In this document: positions 17,921 through 25,336 of the stretch, piece after piece | Numbering within the stretch: position 1 is the first letter of the stretch | Layout: each line of letters starts with the position of its first letter | NCBI RefSeq assembly: GCF_000621125.1 | Contig: NZ_JHZC01000008.1 | Location: forward strand, 248,001 to 312,000 | DNA length: 64,000 nucleotides | Direction: 5' to 3' | Origin: Maribacter antarcticus DSM 21422 | Lineage (GTDB): Bacteria > Bacteroidota > Bacteroidia > Flavobacteriales > Flavobacteriaceae | Notes under the pieces: model-generated | Seen by the model: the letters and a program-made list of their open reading frames with translations, nothing else | Told to the model about the DNA's origin: nothing | Databases searched by the model: none | Position numbers and translations under genes: made by a program

Positions 17921-18268
17921 ATGGAGGATAGTAATAATTTTTTTTCAAAGGTGTATGTTGTCGTTAAACAGATACCTTACGGTCGTGTTACTTCTTATGG
18001 TGCCGTCGCTAAATACCTAGGTGCTGCCCGAAGCGCAAGGATGGTTGGTTGGGCCATGAACGCCTCGCACAGTATAGAAGATGTGCCAGCCCATAGAGTG
18101 GTCAATAAACAAGGACTCTTAACCGGAAAGCATCATTTTGGAGGTACTAATTTAATGCAGCAATTATTAGAGAGCGAGGGGGTCGTTGTTATAGATAATC
18201 AGATTCAGAATCTGGATATGTACTTATGGGATCCTTGGAAAGAATTGGGAACGCCACAAGATCTCTAG
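17921..18268 (+). CDS. Alkyltransferase-like (ATL) DNA-damage protein, MGMT family
   Basis: 115 residues covering only the DNA-binding domain of O6-alkylguanine-DNA alkyltransferases. The helix-turn-helix region IPYGRVTSYGAVAKYLG (about 18-34), the arginine finger in ARSARMVGWAMN (35-47) and the active-site loop are present. The loop reads VPAHRVV, so the alkyl-accepting cysteine of PCHRV is Ala57. Such ATL proteins cannot repair directly; they flag O6-alkylguanine for nucleotide excision repair. The stop overlaps the convergent histidine kinase gene by 4 bp. Confidence 0.88.
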   Translation: MEDSNNFFSKVYVVVKQIPYGRVTSYGAVAKYLGAARSARMVGWAMNASHSIEDVPAHRVVNKQGLLTGKHHFGGTNLMQQLLESEGVVVIDNQIQNLDMYLWDPWKELGTPQDL

Positions 18269-19611
18269 TCAAACGTAAGTGTAAATTGTGTTGTTTCCCG
18301 TGAAGTTACATTAATGCTGCCACCATGTAGCCGCATTATTTGTTTGGAAAGGCTAAGTCCAATACCTGTTCCTGTATTTTTAGTAGTAAAGAAGGGAACA
18401 AAAACCTCATCAATTAAATTTTCAGGAATTCCGGCACCATTATCTTTTACCTGAATAAACTTTTTATTTATCGAGTTAATGCCTGCAGTAAATAGAATCA
18501 TACCGTCATCTATACCTTCCAGGGATTGTTTCGCATTTTTACCTAGGTTCAATAAGACCTGTGTCAATTGTTTTTGGTCTATATAAAATTCTAAATCTAC
18601 GGGTTCTATTATAGTTTCTATTTTAATATGTATTTCTTCTTTTTGCTCGTTCAATAATAATGTAATCTTCTCTAATAGTGCTTTTGCTGGCACTAGTTCT
18701 TTGTCAGGTTCTGGAATACTTAAAAAGGTTCTGTAGGATTGTACAAAACTCATTAAGTCTAATCCCTGTTCTTTAATCACTTCCAGACCTTTCGTTGTGT
18801 TTTTAATTTGTTGTTCGGAAAAATGGGTAGGAATGTCGGGATTGTTACCCTTTTTAAAATAGTTAAGAATAGATTCTGAAATGGACGTTATGGGTGTAAT
18901 CGTATTCATAATCTCATGGGTGAGTACGCGGATTAGCTTAACCCAAGAATCGGTTTCTTTTTCATCCAGTTCTTTATGTATATCGTGCACAACTACTAAA
19001 AGCACTTGTTTGCCCTCTATGGTAATAGGGGTGCATTTTAAACTTAGTTCCTTTTTGCCTCGCTCGTTCCCTAGTTTAAAGATGGTGTTTTCGAACGGTT
19101 GTAGGTCTTCAAACAACTTATATAAATCATCATCAACTTGTTTCAGTTGCTTCACATGATTCAAAGGTCTATAGTTCAATAGTTCTTGCACTGTAGGATT
19201 AGCGTATAGGATATGTCCTTTAGAATTTATGGTAAACATACCAATATCCGCCTGTCGTAGTATTTCTTGATAGTACTGTTCCTGTGCTTGTTTTTTTAGA
19301 TGGATATCCTGAATCATTGAGTTAAGCATATTCAAGCTATGGTTAAGCTCTTCCAAGGATTTAACACTTAATTTTTCGGGAAATCGTAAGGTGAAATCCT
19401 CGTTTTTTATGGCATCAAAAAAATAGGCGATTTTACGGTTGGTCTGGTTTACGTAATTGATGAGTCCCGCTGTTTGAAAAATCATAACTATTGCTCCAAT
19501 ACTACTTGCGATGTATTGTTTGTTGAAAAAAAAATATGTGGCAAGAACCACTGTAATCGACATAAAAACAACTCGGAATACCAATTGTATATATAAGTTT
19601 CTACTTACCAT
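18265..19611 (-). CDS. NtrB-like sensor histidine kinase of the sigma-54 system
   Basis: 448 residues. Two adjacent N-terminal membrane helices (about 8-29, 32-50) have almost no periplasmic loop. A HAMP-like linker follows (FDAIKNEDFTLRFPEKL), then a PAS domain about 120-220 (ADIGMFTINSKGHILYANPTVQELL). The HisKA H-box is LIRVLTHEIMNTITPITS, and HATPase_c shows LLNLGKNAKQSL, VKDNGAGIP and FFTTKNTGTGIGLSLSKQIM. The HEIMNTITPI H-box marks the NtrB-type group that pairs with sigma-54 activators. It lies 204 bp downstream of the NtrC-like gene on the same strand, so the two are a cognate pair. Signal unknown; the missing sensor loop suggests membrane or cytosolic input. Confidence 0.9.
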   Translation of the reverse strand: MVSRNLYIQLVFRVVFMSITVVLATYFFFNKQYIASSIGAIVMIFQTAGLINYVNQTNRKIAYFFDAIKNEDFTLRFPEKLSVKSLEELNHSLNMLNSMIQDIHLKKQAQEQYYQEILRQADIGMFTINSKGHILYANPTVQELLNYRPLNHVKQLKQVDDDLYKLFEDLQPFENTIFKLGNERGKKELSLKCTPITIEGKQVLLVVVHDIHKELDEKETDSWVKLIRVLTHEIMNTITPITSISESILNYFKKGNNPDIPTHFSEQQIKNTTKGLEVIKEQGLDLMSFVQSYRTFLSIPEPDKELVPAKALLEKITLLLNEQKEEIHIKIETIIEPVDLEFYIDQKQLTQVLLNLGKNAKQSLEGIDDGMILFTAGINSINKKFIQVKDNGAGIPENLIDEVFVPFFTTKNTGTGIGLSLSKQIMRLHGGSINVTSRETTQFTLTFD

Positions 19612-19815
19612 TTTTCATGTTCAAGATTTAAATATAGAATGAAACACAAACACGAGTGTTCATTAAAGCTTTATTATGTTGTCTGCTTCATTTTAATTTC
19701 CTTACTGAGACGACTTTGCTAGGTGTCCAACGTTTCAACAATTTGCTTCGAAGCGGTAGCCTTACTTCATCTTTCATTGCGCTCCTCGCTTAGTTTTTTT
19801 ATTACGAACTAGCCC

Positions 19816-21180
19816 CTAACCATTCTTTTTCTTCAACTTATTATAGAGCGTCTGCCTAGAAATTCCTAGTTGCTCCGCAGCAGCGCTGTAATTGCCGTCA
19901 TTCTGGTTCAAGGCCTTCGTAATCATAAGTAATTCCATTTCCTCTAAGGTGCTTGGCCCGTTCTCCATAGATATGGCATTCCCAACTTCTAAAAGGAAAT
20001 CTGTAGGTTTTAGTACATTACCTTCAGAAAGGATTACTGCACGTTCCATAGTATGCAACAGTTCCCTAATATTTCCTGGCCAATGATAGGCCATTAGTTT
20101 CTCCTGTGCAGCTTGATTTATTTTAAGACCTGGTTTTCCATATTTGTTCACGAATTTATTAAGATAAAAATCAGCTAGAACAAGGATATCCCCTTCCCGC
20201 TCCCTAAGAGGAGGTACCTCTACGCGTATGGTGTTAATTCTATACAATAAATCTTCCCTAAAAAGTCCATCGGCTACCATTTGGTCTAGATTGCAATTGG
20301 TAGCGCATATCAATCGGATATCTACGCTGACGGGTTTGTTGGAACCTACTCTTACCACAACACGATTTTGTATAGCAGATAGTAATTTGGCCTGTGTTTG
20401 TAGGGAGAGGTTGCCTATTTCATCTAAAAATAAGGTGCCTCCATTCGCAGCTTCGAACTTCCCTGCTCGGTCTTCCTTGGCATCTGTAAAGGAACCTTTT
20501 ACATGCCCGAACAATTCGCTTTCAAATAGGTTTTCTGAAATGGAACCCATATCTACCGAAATAAAGACTTCATTGTTTCTCGCAGAGCGCTTGTGTAATT
20601 CTCTAGCAATAAGCTCCTTTCCAGTTCCGTTCTCTCCGGTAACAAGAACATTCACATCTGTTTTAGCTACTTTTTGAACAAGGTTTAGTACTGAATTTAA
20701 CGCTTTAGAGGTGCCAACGATATAATTTTTGTTCTGATTGATAAGCTGTTTTAGGTTGCTTTCCTGTTGTTTTAGTTGGGTAATTTCCTTTTTGCTTTTT
20801 CGAAGTTCGTAGGCCGATTTTACCGTAGTCAACAACCGTTCGTTGTTCCAAGGTTTAAGGATAAAGTCGGATGCGCCTTCCTTTAAAGCTTCTACGGCAA
20901 GGTCAATAGCACCATAAGCTGTCATCATAATGACCGATATATGGGGTGCTTTTTTCTTTATTTCCCGTAACCAGTATAGTCCTTCGTTTCCCGTATTTAC
21001 CCCTGCCGAAAAATTCATGTCCAATAAAATTATATCTATGCCCTTAAGGTTGGGGAATGAGGAAATCTGATTGGGATTGGAAATAGTCTGCACACTTTTA
21101 TGCTCAAACTGTAGCAGTATCTCCAAAGCACTTAACACACTTTTATTATCGTCTATTACAAGGATGTTTGCATCGGTCAT
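19816..21180 (-). CDS. Sigma-54-dependent NtrC-family response regulator (likely master of the permease array)
   Basis: 454 residues. Receiver domain with acidic pair D10-D11 and phospho-acceptor D54 (IILLDMNF). The AAA+ domain (~150-385) has Walker A GENGTGKE (182-189), a sigma-54-contact loop GSFTDA (229-234) in place of consensus GAFTGA, Walker B GGTLFLDEIG and the R-finger region LREREGDI. The C-terminal Fis-type HTH is NYSAAAEQLGISRQTLYNKLKKK. It activates RpoN promoters from distant dyad sites by ATP hydrolysis. The gene is divergent from tolC across a 309-bp region that holds one of six matching dyad-pair/sigma-54 modules, so these are its predicted targets. The rpoN gene itself is not in the window. 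Confidence 0.93.
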   Translation of the reverse strand: MTDANILVIDDNKSVLSALEILLQFEHKSVQTISNPNQISSFPNLKGIDIILLDMNFSAGVNTGNEGLYWLREIKKKAPHISVIMMTAYGAIDLAVEALKEGASDFILKPWNNERLLTTVKSAYELRKSKKEITQLKQQESNLKQLINQNKNYIVGTSKALNSVLNLVQKVAKTDVNVLVTGENGTGKELIARELHKRSARNNEVFISVDMGSISENLFESELFGHVKGSFTDAKEDRAGKFEAANGGTLFLDEIGNLSLQTQAKLLSAIQNRVVVRVGSNKPVSVDIRLICATNCNLDQMVADGLFREDLLYRINTIRVEVPPLREREGDILVLADFYLNKFVNKYGKPGLKINQAAQEKLMAYHWPGNIRELLHTMERAVILSEGNVLKPTDFLLEVGNAISMENGPSTLEEMELLMITKALNQNDGNYSAAAEQLGISRQTLYNKLKKKNG

Positions 21181-21346
21181 GCTATAGTTCTATTTTTTGA
21201 TTTCAAAATTTGGAGTACGAATCTTCCCGTTGCGTTCATCTTCTCTGCTATCGTTAAAAAGTATTCAGGCTTCAGTCCCAGTTGATTAGTGTACTTCTTT
21301 AAACACACCCTAAAATTACAAATGAAAACTAATATATAGCAAACAC

Positions 21347-21386
21347 TGTCAAAATTTTGGACAATATATGTATATTTATTTTACAC
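21347..21386 (+). promoter_or_regulatory. Activator dyad pair (UAS) upstream of tolC
   Basis: The left site TGTCAAAATTTTGGACA (21347-21363) is a near-perfect palindrome. The right site TGTATATTTATTTTACAC starts at 21369, 22 bp from the left start. The left start is 102 bp before the TGGCAC element. It is the first of six such modules and also the only one next to the regulator gene, so autoregulation is possible. Confidence 0.7.
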
Positions 21387-21448
21387 TTCATTTTAGGTAA
21401 ACACTTGCGAATCAATTTAAAAATTTGAAAATCAAATACTTAAGTTTA

Positions 21449-21464
21449 TGGCACGCATCTAGTA
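21449..21464 (+). promoter_or_regulatory. Sigma-54-like promoter of the tolC unit
   Basis: TGGCACGCATCTAGTA: the -24 half TGGCACG is perfect and the -12 half TAGTA keeps only T and the invariant G at correct spacing. It predicts transcription from about 21475, 15 bp before ATG 21490. Confidence 0.65.
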
Positions 21465-21489
21465 TAGTGTTTAGAACAGTAATAAACAT

Positions 21490-22836
21490 ATGAATTTAAA
21501 AATTAGAATAGCGTTCCTTTTTTTCATTACTCTTAGCGTTAAGACTATTGCGCAACAGCAATGGACTTTAGATGATTGTGTTGCTTACGCTTTGGAGCAT
21601 AATCTACTATTAAAGGACTTTCAGTATACCAATGATTCCAACAGAGAAGACTACAGACAATCTATTCGTAATCTTTTACCAGAAGTAAATGCGAATTCGA
21701 ATTATCAAGTGAATTCTGGTAGGGCAGAGGATCCTAATACAGGAACCTTTGTGGTTCAAGACTTTTTCTCTAACAATTATTCGATACAGTCTAACATTGA
21801 TTTGTTTCAAGGCTTTCAAAAAATCAATTCCATCAAGGCTTCTAAATTTTTATACCAAGCGGCCAAAGAAGAGAGCTTACAGCAAAAATATCTTTTGGCG
21901 TTTAGAGTCATGCAAGCATTTAATAATATTCGGTTTTTTGAAGGATTGGTTGCCATTGCTACGGAACAGGTACGTGTTTCAAAAACCAATTTTCAATTGG
22001 TCCAAAAGCAAATTGAACTAGGACTTATGGCTGGTGCCGACAGGTATGAGGCAAAATCCGCCCTGCTGTCCGATGAATTAAACCTAACCCAAAGTAGGAA
22101 CCAATTGGCTGCCGCAGAATTGGCCTTGATTCAAGAAATGAATTTAGAGGATACCTCAGAGATTGAAATTATAGCCAACTTAAAGGCAGTAGCCGAAGTA
22201 GAAATCGCACCAAAGATGCAATCGGATTCTGTATATGCTACAGCACGTGAGTTTTTACCATTGATAAAGGCGCAAGAACTAAGGGCGCAAGCCGCAAAAA
22301 AACAAGTGGGCGTTGCGAGAGGTAGGCTTTATCCTTCCTTATCCCTTTTTGCAGGTATGGGTACGGGTTATTTTGAAACGTTTAGAGATAGTTTGGGCAG
22401 CACCCTTCCTTTTCAAGAACAATTTAGTGATAATTTTTCTCGATTTTTTGGTCTGAACCTGAATGTTCCCATCAGCAACGGGTGGTCTGGGCGGTCACGT
22501 GTTAAACAGGCAAAAATCGAAAGACTTCGGCAAGAGAATAACCTTCAGGTTCAAGAACAGGTACTTTTTCAAACCATTCAAGAATTGGTGCAACAGTACA
22601 ATGCGCTGCAAATAGAGCGGGGTCAGAGTGATCAAAATGTAGCTGCACAACGAATGGCATTTACTATTGCCCAAAAACGCTATGAAAAAGGGATGATTAA
22701 TGGGATAGAGTTGTTTACGGCAAAAAACCTTTTTGCAAGTGCGCAAAACGAAAATTTACAAGTGCGGCTCCGTTCAGAAATCAATAAGAATACGTTGAAT
22801 TTTTATAATGGATTGCCAGTGTTTGCTATAAAATAA
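21490..22836 (+). CDS. TolC-family outer-membrane efflux protein
   Basis: 448 residues. Signal peptide MNLKIRIAFLFFITLSVKTIAQ, then the TolC start WTLDDCVAYALEHN. Two long alpha-helical hairpins (about 150-230, 330-440) carry heptad-like Gln/Glu/Ala-rich stretches, typical of the periplasmic tunnel. Trimers form the outer-membrane exit duct of tripartite pumps. It is the first gene after the sigma-54 module and is followed by the adaptor and ATPase genes, so it supplies the outer-membrane part of the permease array. No second TolC is seen in the window, so all twelve permeases would have to share it if they use a channel at all. Confidence 0.92.
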   Translation: MNLKIRIAFLFFITLSVKTIAQQQWTLDDCVAYALEHNLLLKDFQYTNDSNREDYRQSIRNLLPEVNANSNYQVNSGRAEDPNTGTFVVQDFFSNNYSIQSNIDLFQGFQKINSIKASKFLYQAAKEESLQQKYLLAFRVMQAFNNIRFFEGLVAIATEQVRVSKTNFQLVQKQIELGLMAGADRYEAKSALLSDELNLTQSRNQLAAAELALIQEMNLEDTSEIEIIANLKAVAEVEIAPKMQSDSVYATAREFLPLIKAQELRAQAAKKQVGVARGRLYPSLSLFAGMGTGYFETFRDSLGSTLPFQEQFSDNFSRFFGLNLNVPISNGWSGRSRVKQAKIERLRQENNLQVQEQVLFQTIQELVQQYNALQIERGQSDQNVAAQRMAFTIAQKRYEKGMINGIELFTAKNLFASAQNENLQVRLRSEINKNTLNFYNGLPVFAIK

Positions 22837-22888
22837 TAAAAAGAAAGAGACCTAAGTAAAGGACAGTATAGAGTATTGAAATATAAAG

Positions 22889-22908
22889 ATTCCCACCTTC
22901 GTGGGAAT
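22889..22908. repeat. REP-like hairpin between tolC and adaptor genes
   Basis: ATTCCCAC-CTTC-GTGGGAAT, a perfect 8-bp stem with a four-base loop. Part of it (GTGGGAATGA) recurs at 45489-45498, and a similar TTTC-loop hairpin occurs at 58624-58641. Probably a dispersed palindromic element within the operon. Confidence 0.65.
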
Positions 22909-22931
22909 GAAACAAAAGAAGTTTAATTACC

Positions 22932-24182
22932 ATGGATATACAATTAGAAAAGAAAAAAGGATTACGACCAAAACATTACGGGTATATCGCGTTGGGAATA
23001 TTACTCCTCTTTGTGGGGTACCAGCTCATTTTTGCTACCTCGGTCTCTACGTTTAGAACAGAGAAAGACAAACTCTCCATTGCCGAAGTTACGCAGGGCA
23101 AGTTCGATGATTATATTACCATTAACGGGAACGTTGCTCCGATCACTACTATATATATGGATGCTTATGAAGGTGGGCGAGTGAACGAGAAACTGATAGA
23201 GGAGGGTGCCATGGTCAAAAAGGGAGATATCATACTAAAGCTCGAAAACATGAATCTATACGAGCAGATTTTGGCCAGTGAAAGTAATTTGGCACTAAAG
23301 CAAAACGATTTAAGGTCTACGAAACTAACCTTCGATTCGCGTCAGGTAGAGGGCAGAAGATCGCTTGCAACGGCCAGTACAGATTTGCAACGTCTCAAAA
23401 GAAATTTTCAGCAAAATAAGGCGCTTATGGAAGATGAGCTTATTTCTCAAGAGGTATTTCAATTGTCTAAAGAAAATTATGAGCTCTCCCAAAAACAATA
23501 TGATATTGTTAAAATGCAAACGGTAAATGATGATGAGCTACGTATAACGTCCTTGTCAGGGTTGGATACGGATTTAGCCAGAATGCAAAAAACCTTAGGT
23601 ATGGTGTATCAGCGTTTAGATCATCTCAATGTCCGCGCTCCTGCTGATGGCCAATTGGGCTTTTTAGATGCCGAAATAGGACAGAATATTGCCCAAGGGC
23701 AACGTATAGGTCAGCTCAATGTGCTGACAGATTTTAAAATAGAGGCAGATATAGATGAACATTATATAGATCGTGTAAAAAGAGACTTGAGTGCCATATT
23801 GGAACGTAACGGAAAGGATTACAAACTTAGGGTTAGAAAAGTATATCCAGAAGTTCGAAACGGTAGGTTCAGGGTAGATCTAGTTTTTACCGAAGATAGA
23901 CCAGAAACCATCCGTGCCGGACAGAGTTATAACATCAAATTACAATTGGGCGAGTCTAGTGATGCACTGTTATTGCCCAAAGGAAGTTTCTTTCAAAGTA
24001 CAGGAGGGCAATGGATTTTTGTTGTAACGCCTGGAACAGATGAAGCTATAAAAAGAAACATAAGAGTAGGGAAACAGAACGCGAGGCACTATGAGGTATT
24101 GGAAGGACTACAGGCCGGAGAAGAAGTTATTACGAGTAATTATGATTCCTTTGGAGAGGCAGAGCGTATCGTGTTGAAATAA
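22932..24182 (+). CDS. MacA/HlyD-like periplasmic adaptor
   Basis: 416 residues. A single N-terminal membrane anchor (about 16-36, YIALGILLLFVGYQLIF) is followed by a beta-barrel/lipoyl segment (VAPITTIYMDAYEGGRVNEKLIEEGAMVKKGDIILKLEN). A long helical hairpin spans about 105-215, then the second lipoyl half (HLNVRAPADGQLGFLDAEIGQNIAQGQRIGQL), a beta-barrel domain and a membrane-proximal domain ending near 416. It bridges an inner-membrane ABC permease and TolC in MacA-type tripartite systems. It lies between tolC and ATPase1 and is the only adaptor gene of the region. Confidence 0.9.
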   Translation: MDIQLEKKKGLRPKHYGYIALGILLLFVGYQLIFATSVSTFRTEKDKLSIAEVTQGKFDDYITINGNVAPITTIYMDAYEGGRVNEKLIEEGAMVKKGDIILKLENMNLYEQILASESNLALKQNDLRSTKLTFDSRQVEGRRSLATASTDLQRLKRNFQQNKALMEDELISQEVFQLSKENYELSQKQYDIVKMQTVNDDELRITSLSGLDTDLARMQKTLGMVYQRLDHLNVRAPADGQLGFLDAEIGQNIAQGQRIGQLNVLTDFKIEADIDEHYIDRVKRDLSAILERNGKDYKLRVRKVYPEVRNGRFRVDLVFTEDRPETIRAGQSYNIKLQLGESSDALLLPKGSFFQSTGGQWIFVVTPGTDEAIKRNIRVGKQNARHYEVLEGLQAGEEVITSNYDSFGEAERIVLK

Positions 24183-24244
24183 ATTTGAAAAAATCACAAA
24201 CAGTAGTATAAAAACAATCCTAATAATAGTAAAAGCGTAACAAA

Positions 24245-24940
24245 ATGATAACAATTAAAGATTTAAAAAAGAGCTTTAAAACAGAGGAGGTAGAAACGCT
24301 TGCTTTGAATAACGTAAACCTGAAAGTAGAAGATGGCGAATTTGTGGCCATTATGGGACCATCGGGCTGTGGAAAATCTACTTTGTTGAATATTATAGGG
24401 ATGCTTGATAACCCCACGGAAGGCAGTTATAACTTTGCTAGTCATGAAGTAGCTGGGTTGAAGGAAAGTCAACGGACGCAATTACGAAAAGGGAATTTGG
24501 GCTTTGTGTTTCAGAGTTTTAATCTAATCGATGAACTTACCGTTTATGAGAATGTAGAGTTGCCACTTATCTATCTAAAAATGGGAAAAGTGGAGCGTAA
24601 GGAAAAAGTAATGAAAGTATTGGAACGGATGAAAATCGCGCATAGGGAAAAACACTTTCCACAGCAATTATCTGGGGGACAGCAACAACGTGTCGCTATT
24701 TCTAGAGCCGTAGTGACCAATCCTAAACTAATTCTTGCGGATGAGCCAACCGGTAACTTGGATTCCAAAAATGGTATAGAGGTTATGAACCTACTTACGG
24801 AACTGAATCAAGAAGGTACAACCATAGTGATGGTTACGCACTCTGATAGGGATTCACATTATGCCCATAGGATAGTTAATTTATTTGATGGTCAAGTAGT
24901 AACAGAGAGTCAAAATAGAGCGATTGGAGCCATGATGTAA
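24245..24940 (+). CDS. MacB/LolD-type ABC transporter ATPase 1
   Basis: 231 residues. Walker A GPSGCGKST (38-46), Q-loop FVFQSFNLIDELTVYENV, signature LSGGQQQRVAISRA, Walker B LILADEP, D-loop TGNLDSKNG and H-loop MVTHSDR are all canonical. It belongs to the o228/LolD-MacB group that powers FtsX-type permeases working by mechanotransmission rather than classical transport. It follows the adaptor gene by 62 bp and is separated from permease P1 by 396 bp without a recognisable promoter. It is the presumed energy source for most of the permeases. Confidence 0.93.
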   Translation: MITIKDLKKSFKTEEVETLALNNVNLKVEDGEFVAIMGPSGCGKSTLLNIIGMLDNPTEGSYNFASHEVAGLKESQRTQLRKGNLGFVFQSFNLIDELTVYENVELPLIYLKMGKVERKEKVMKVLERMKIAHREKHFPQQLSGGQQQRVAISRAVVTNPKLILADEPTGNLDSKNGIEVMNLLTELNQEGTTIVMVTHSDRDSHYAHRIVNLFDGQVVTESQNRAIGAMM

Positions 24941-25336
24941 AATCCATCTAGCCATTCATCGCCGGAGAATTACATGCTAGGAATTGGCTGGAATGAGTAA
25001 AAAGTGCTCCCTGTCTTCCCGAGCAATGTTGAAGGGTAAGCCGGCTGGGTCACTTTAGTTTAGCCAGAGGAATTTTTAATCAAGTTTAGAGATTAATCTG
25101 CTTTTTCTTTTGTAAAAGCTATCCATTCAAGCTTGCTTAAAACTAGGATAGCATAATAAAATAACACTAGGAGTTTATTCATCAATCTATGTTGAACTAG
25201 GTTCAGCATAAAAATCAAAGTGTATTACAATCGGCCATTAATCACGGTCATTTGGAGCAGTTGAAGTGCGTTGAAAGTATGGTTGATTTATCAATCAGAA
25301 ATACGGAAACCAATACAGTAAGTGAAGCTGAACATC
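24941..25336. other. 396-bp gene-free gap between ATPase 1 and P1
   Basis: I see no TGGCA-type sigma-54 element, no activator dyad and no exact TAnnTTTG promoter placed for P1. A frame open from about 25205 to 25357 (VQHKNQSVLQSAINHGHLEQ...) has no start and no family I recognise. P1 and P2 are therefore assumed to be read through from the tolC promoter. Confidence 0.5.

Noticed and set aside
19612-19815. Separate gene or promoter between the NtrC-like and NtrB-like genes
   Set aside because: No frame of useful length and no TGGCA or TAnnTTTG element convincingly placed on the minus strand.
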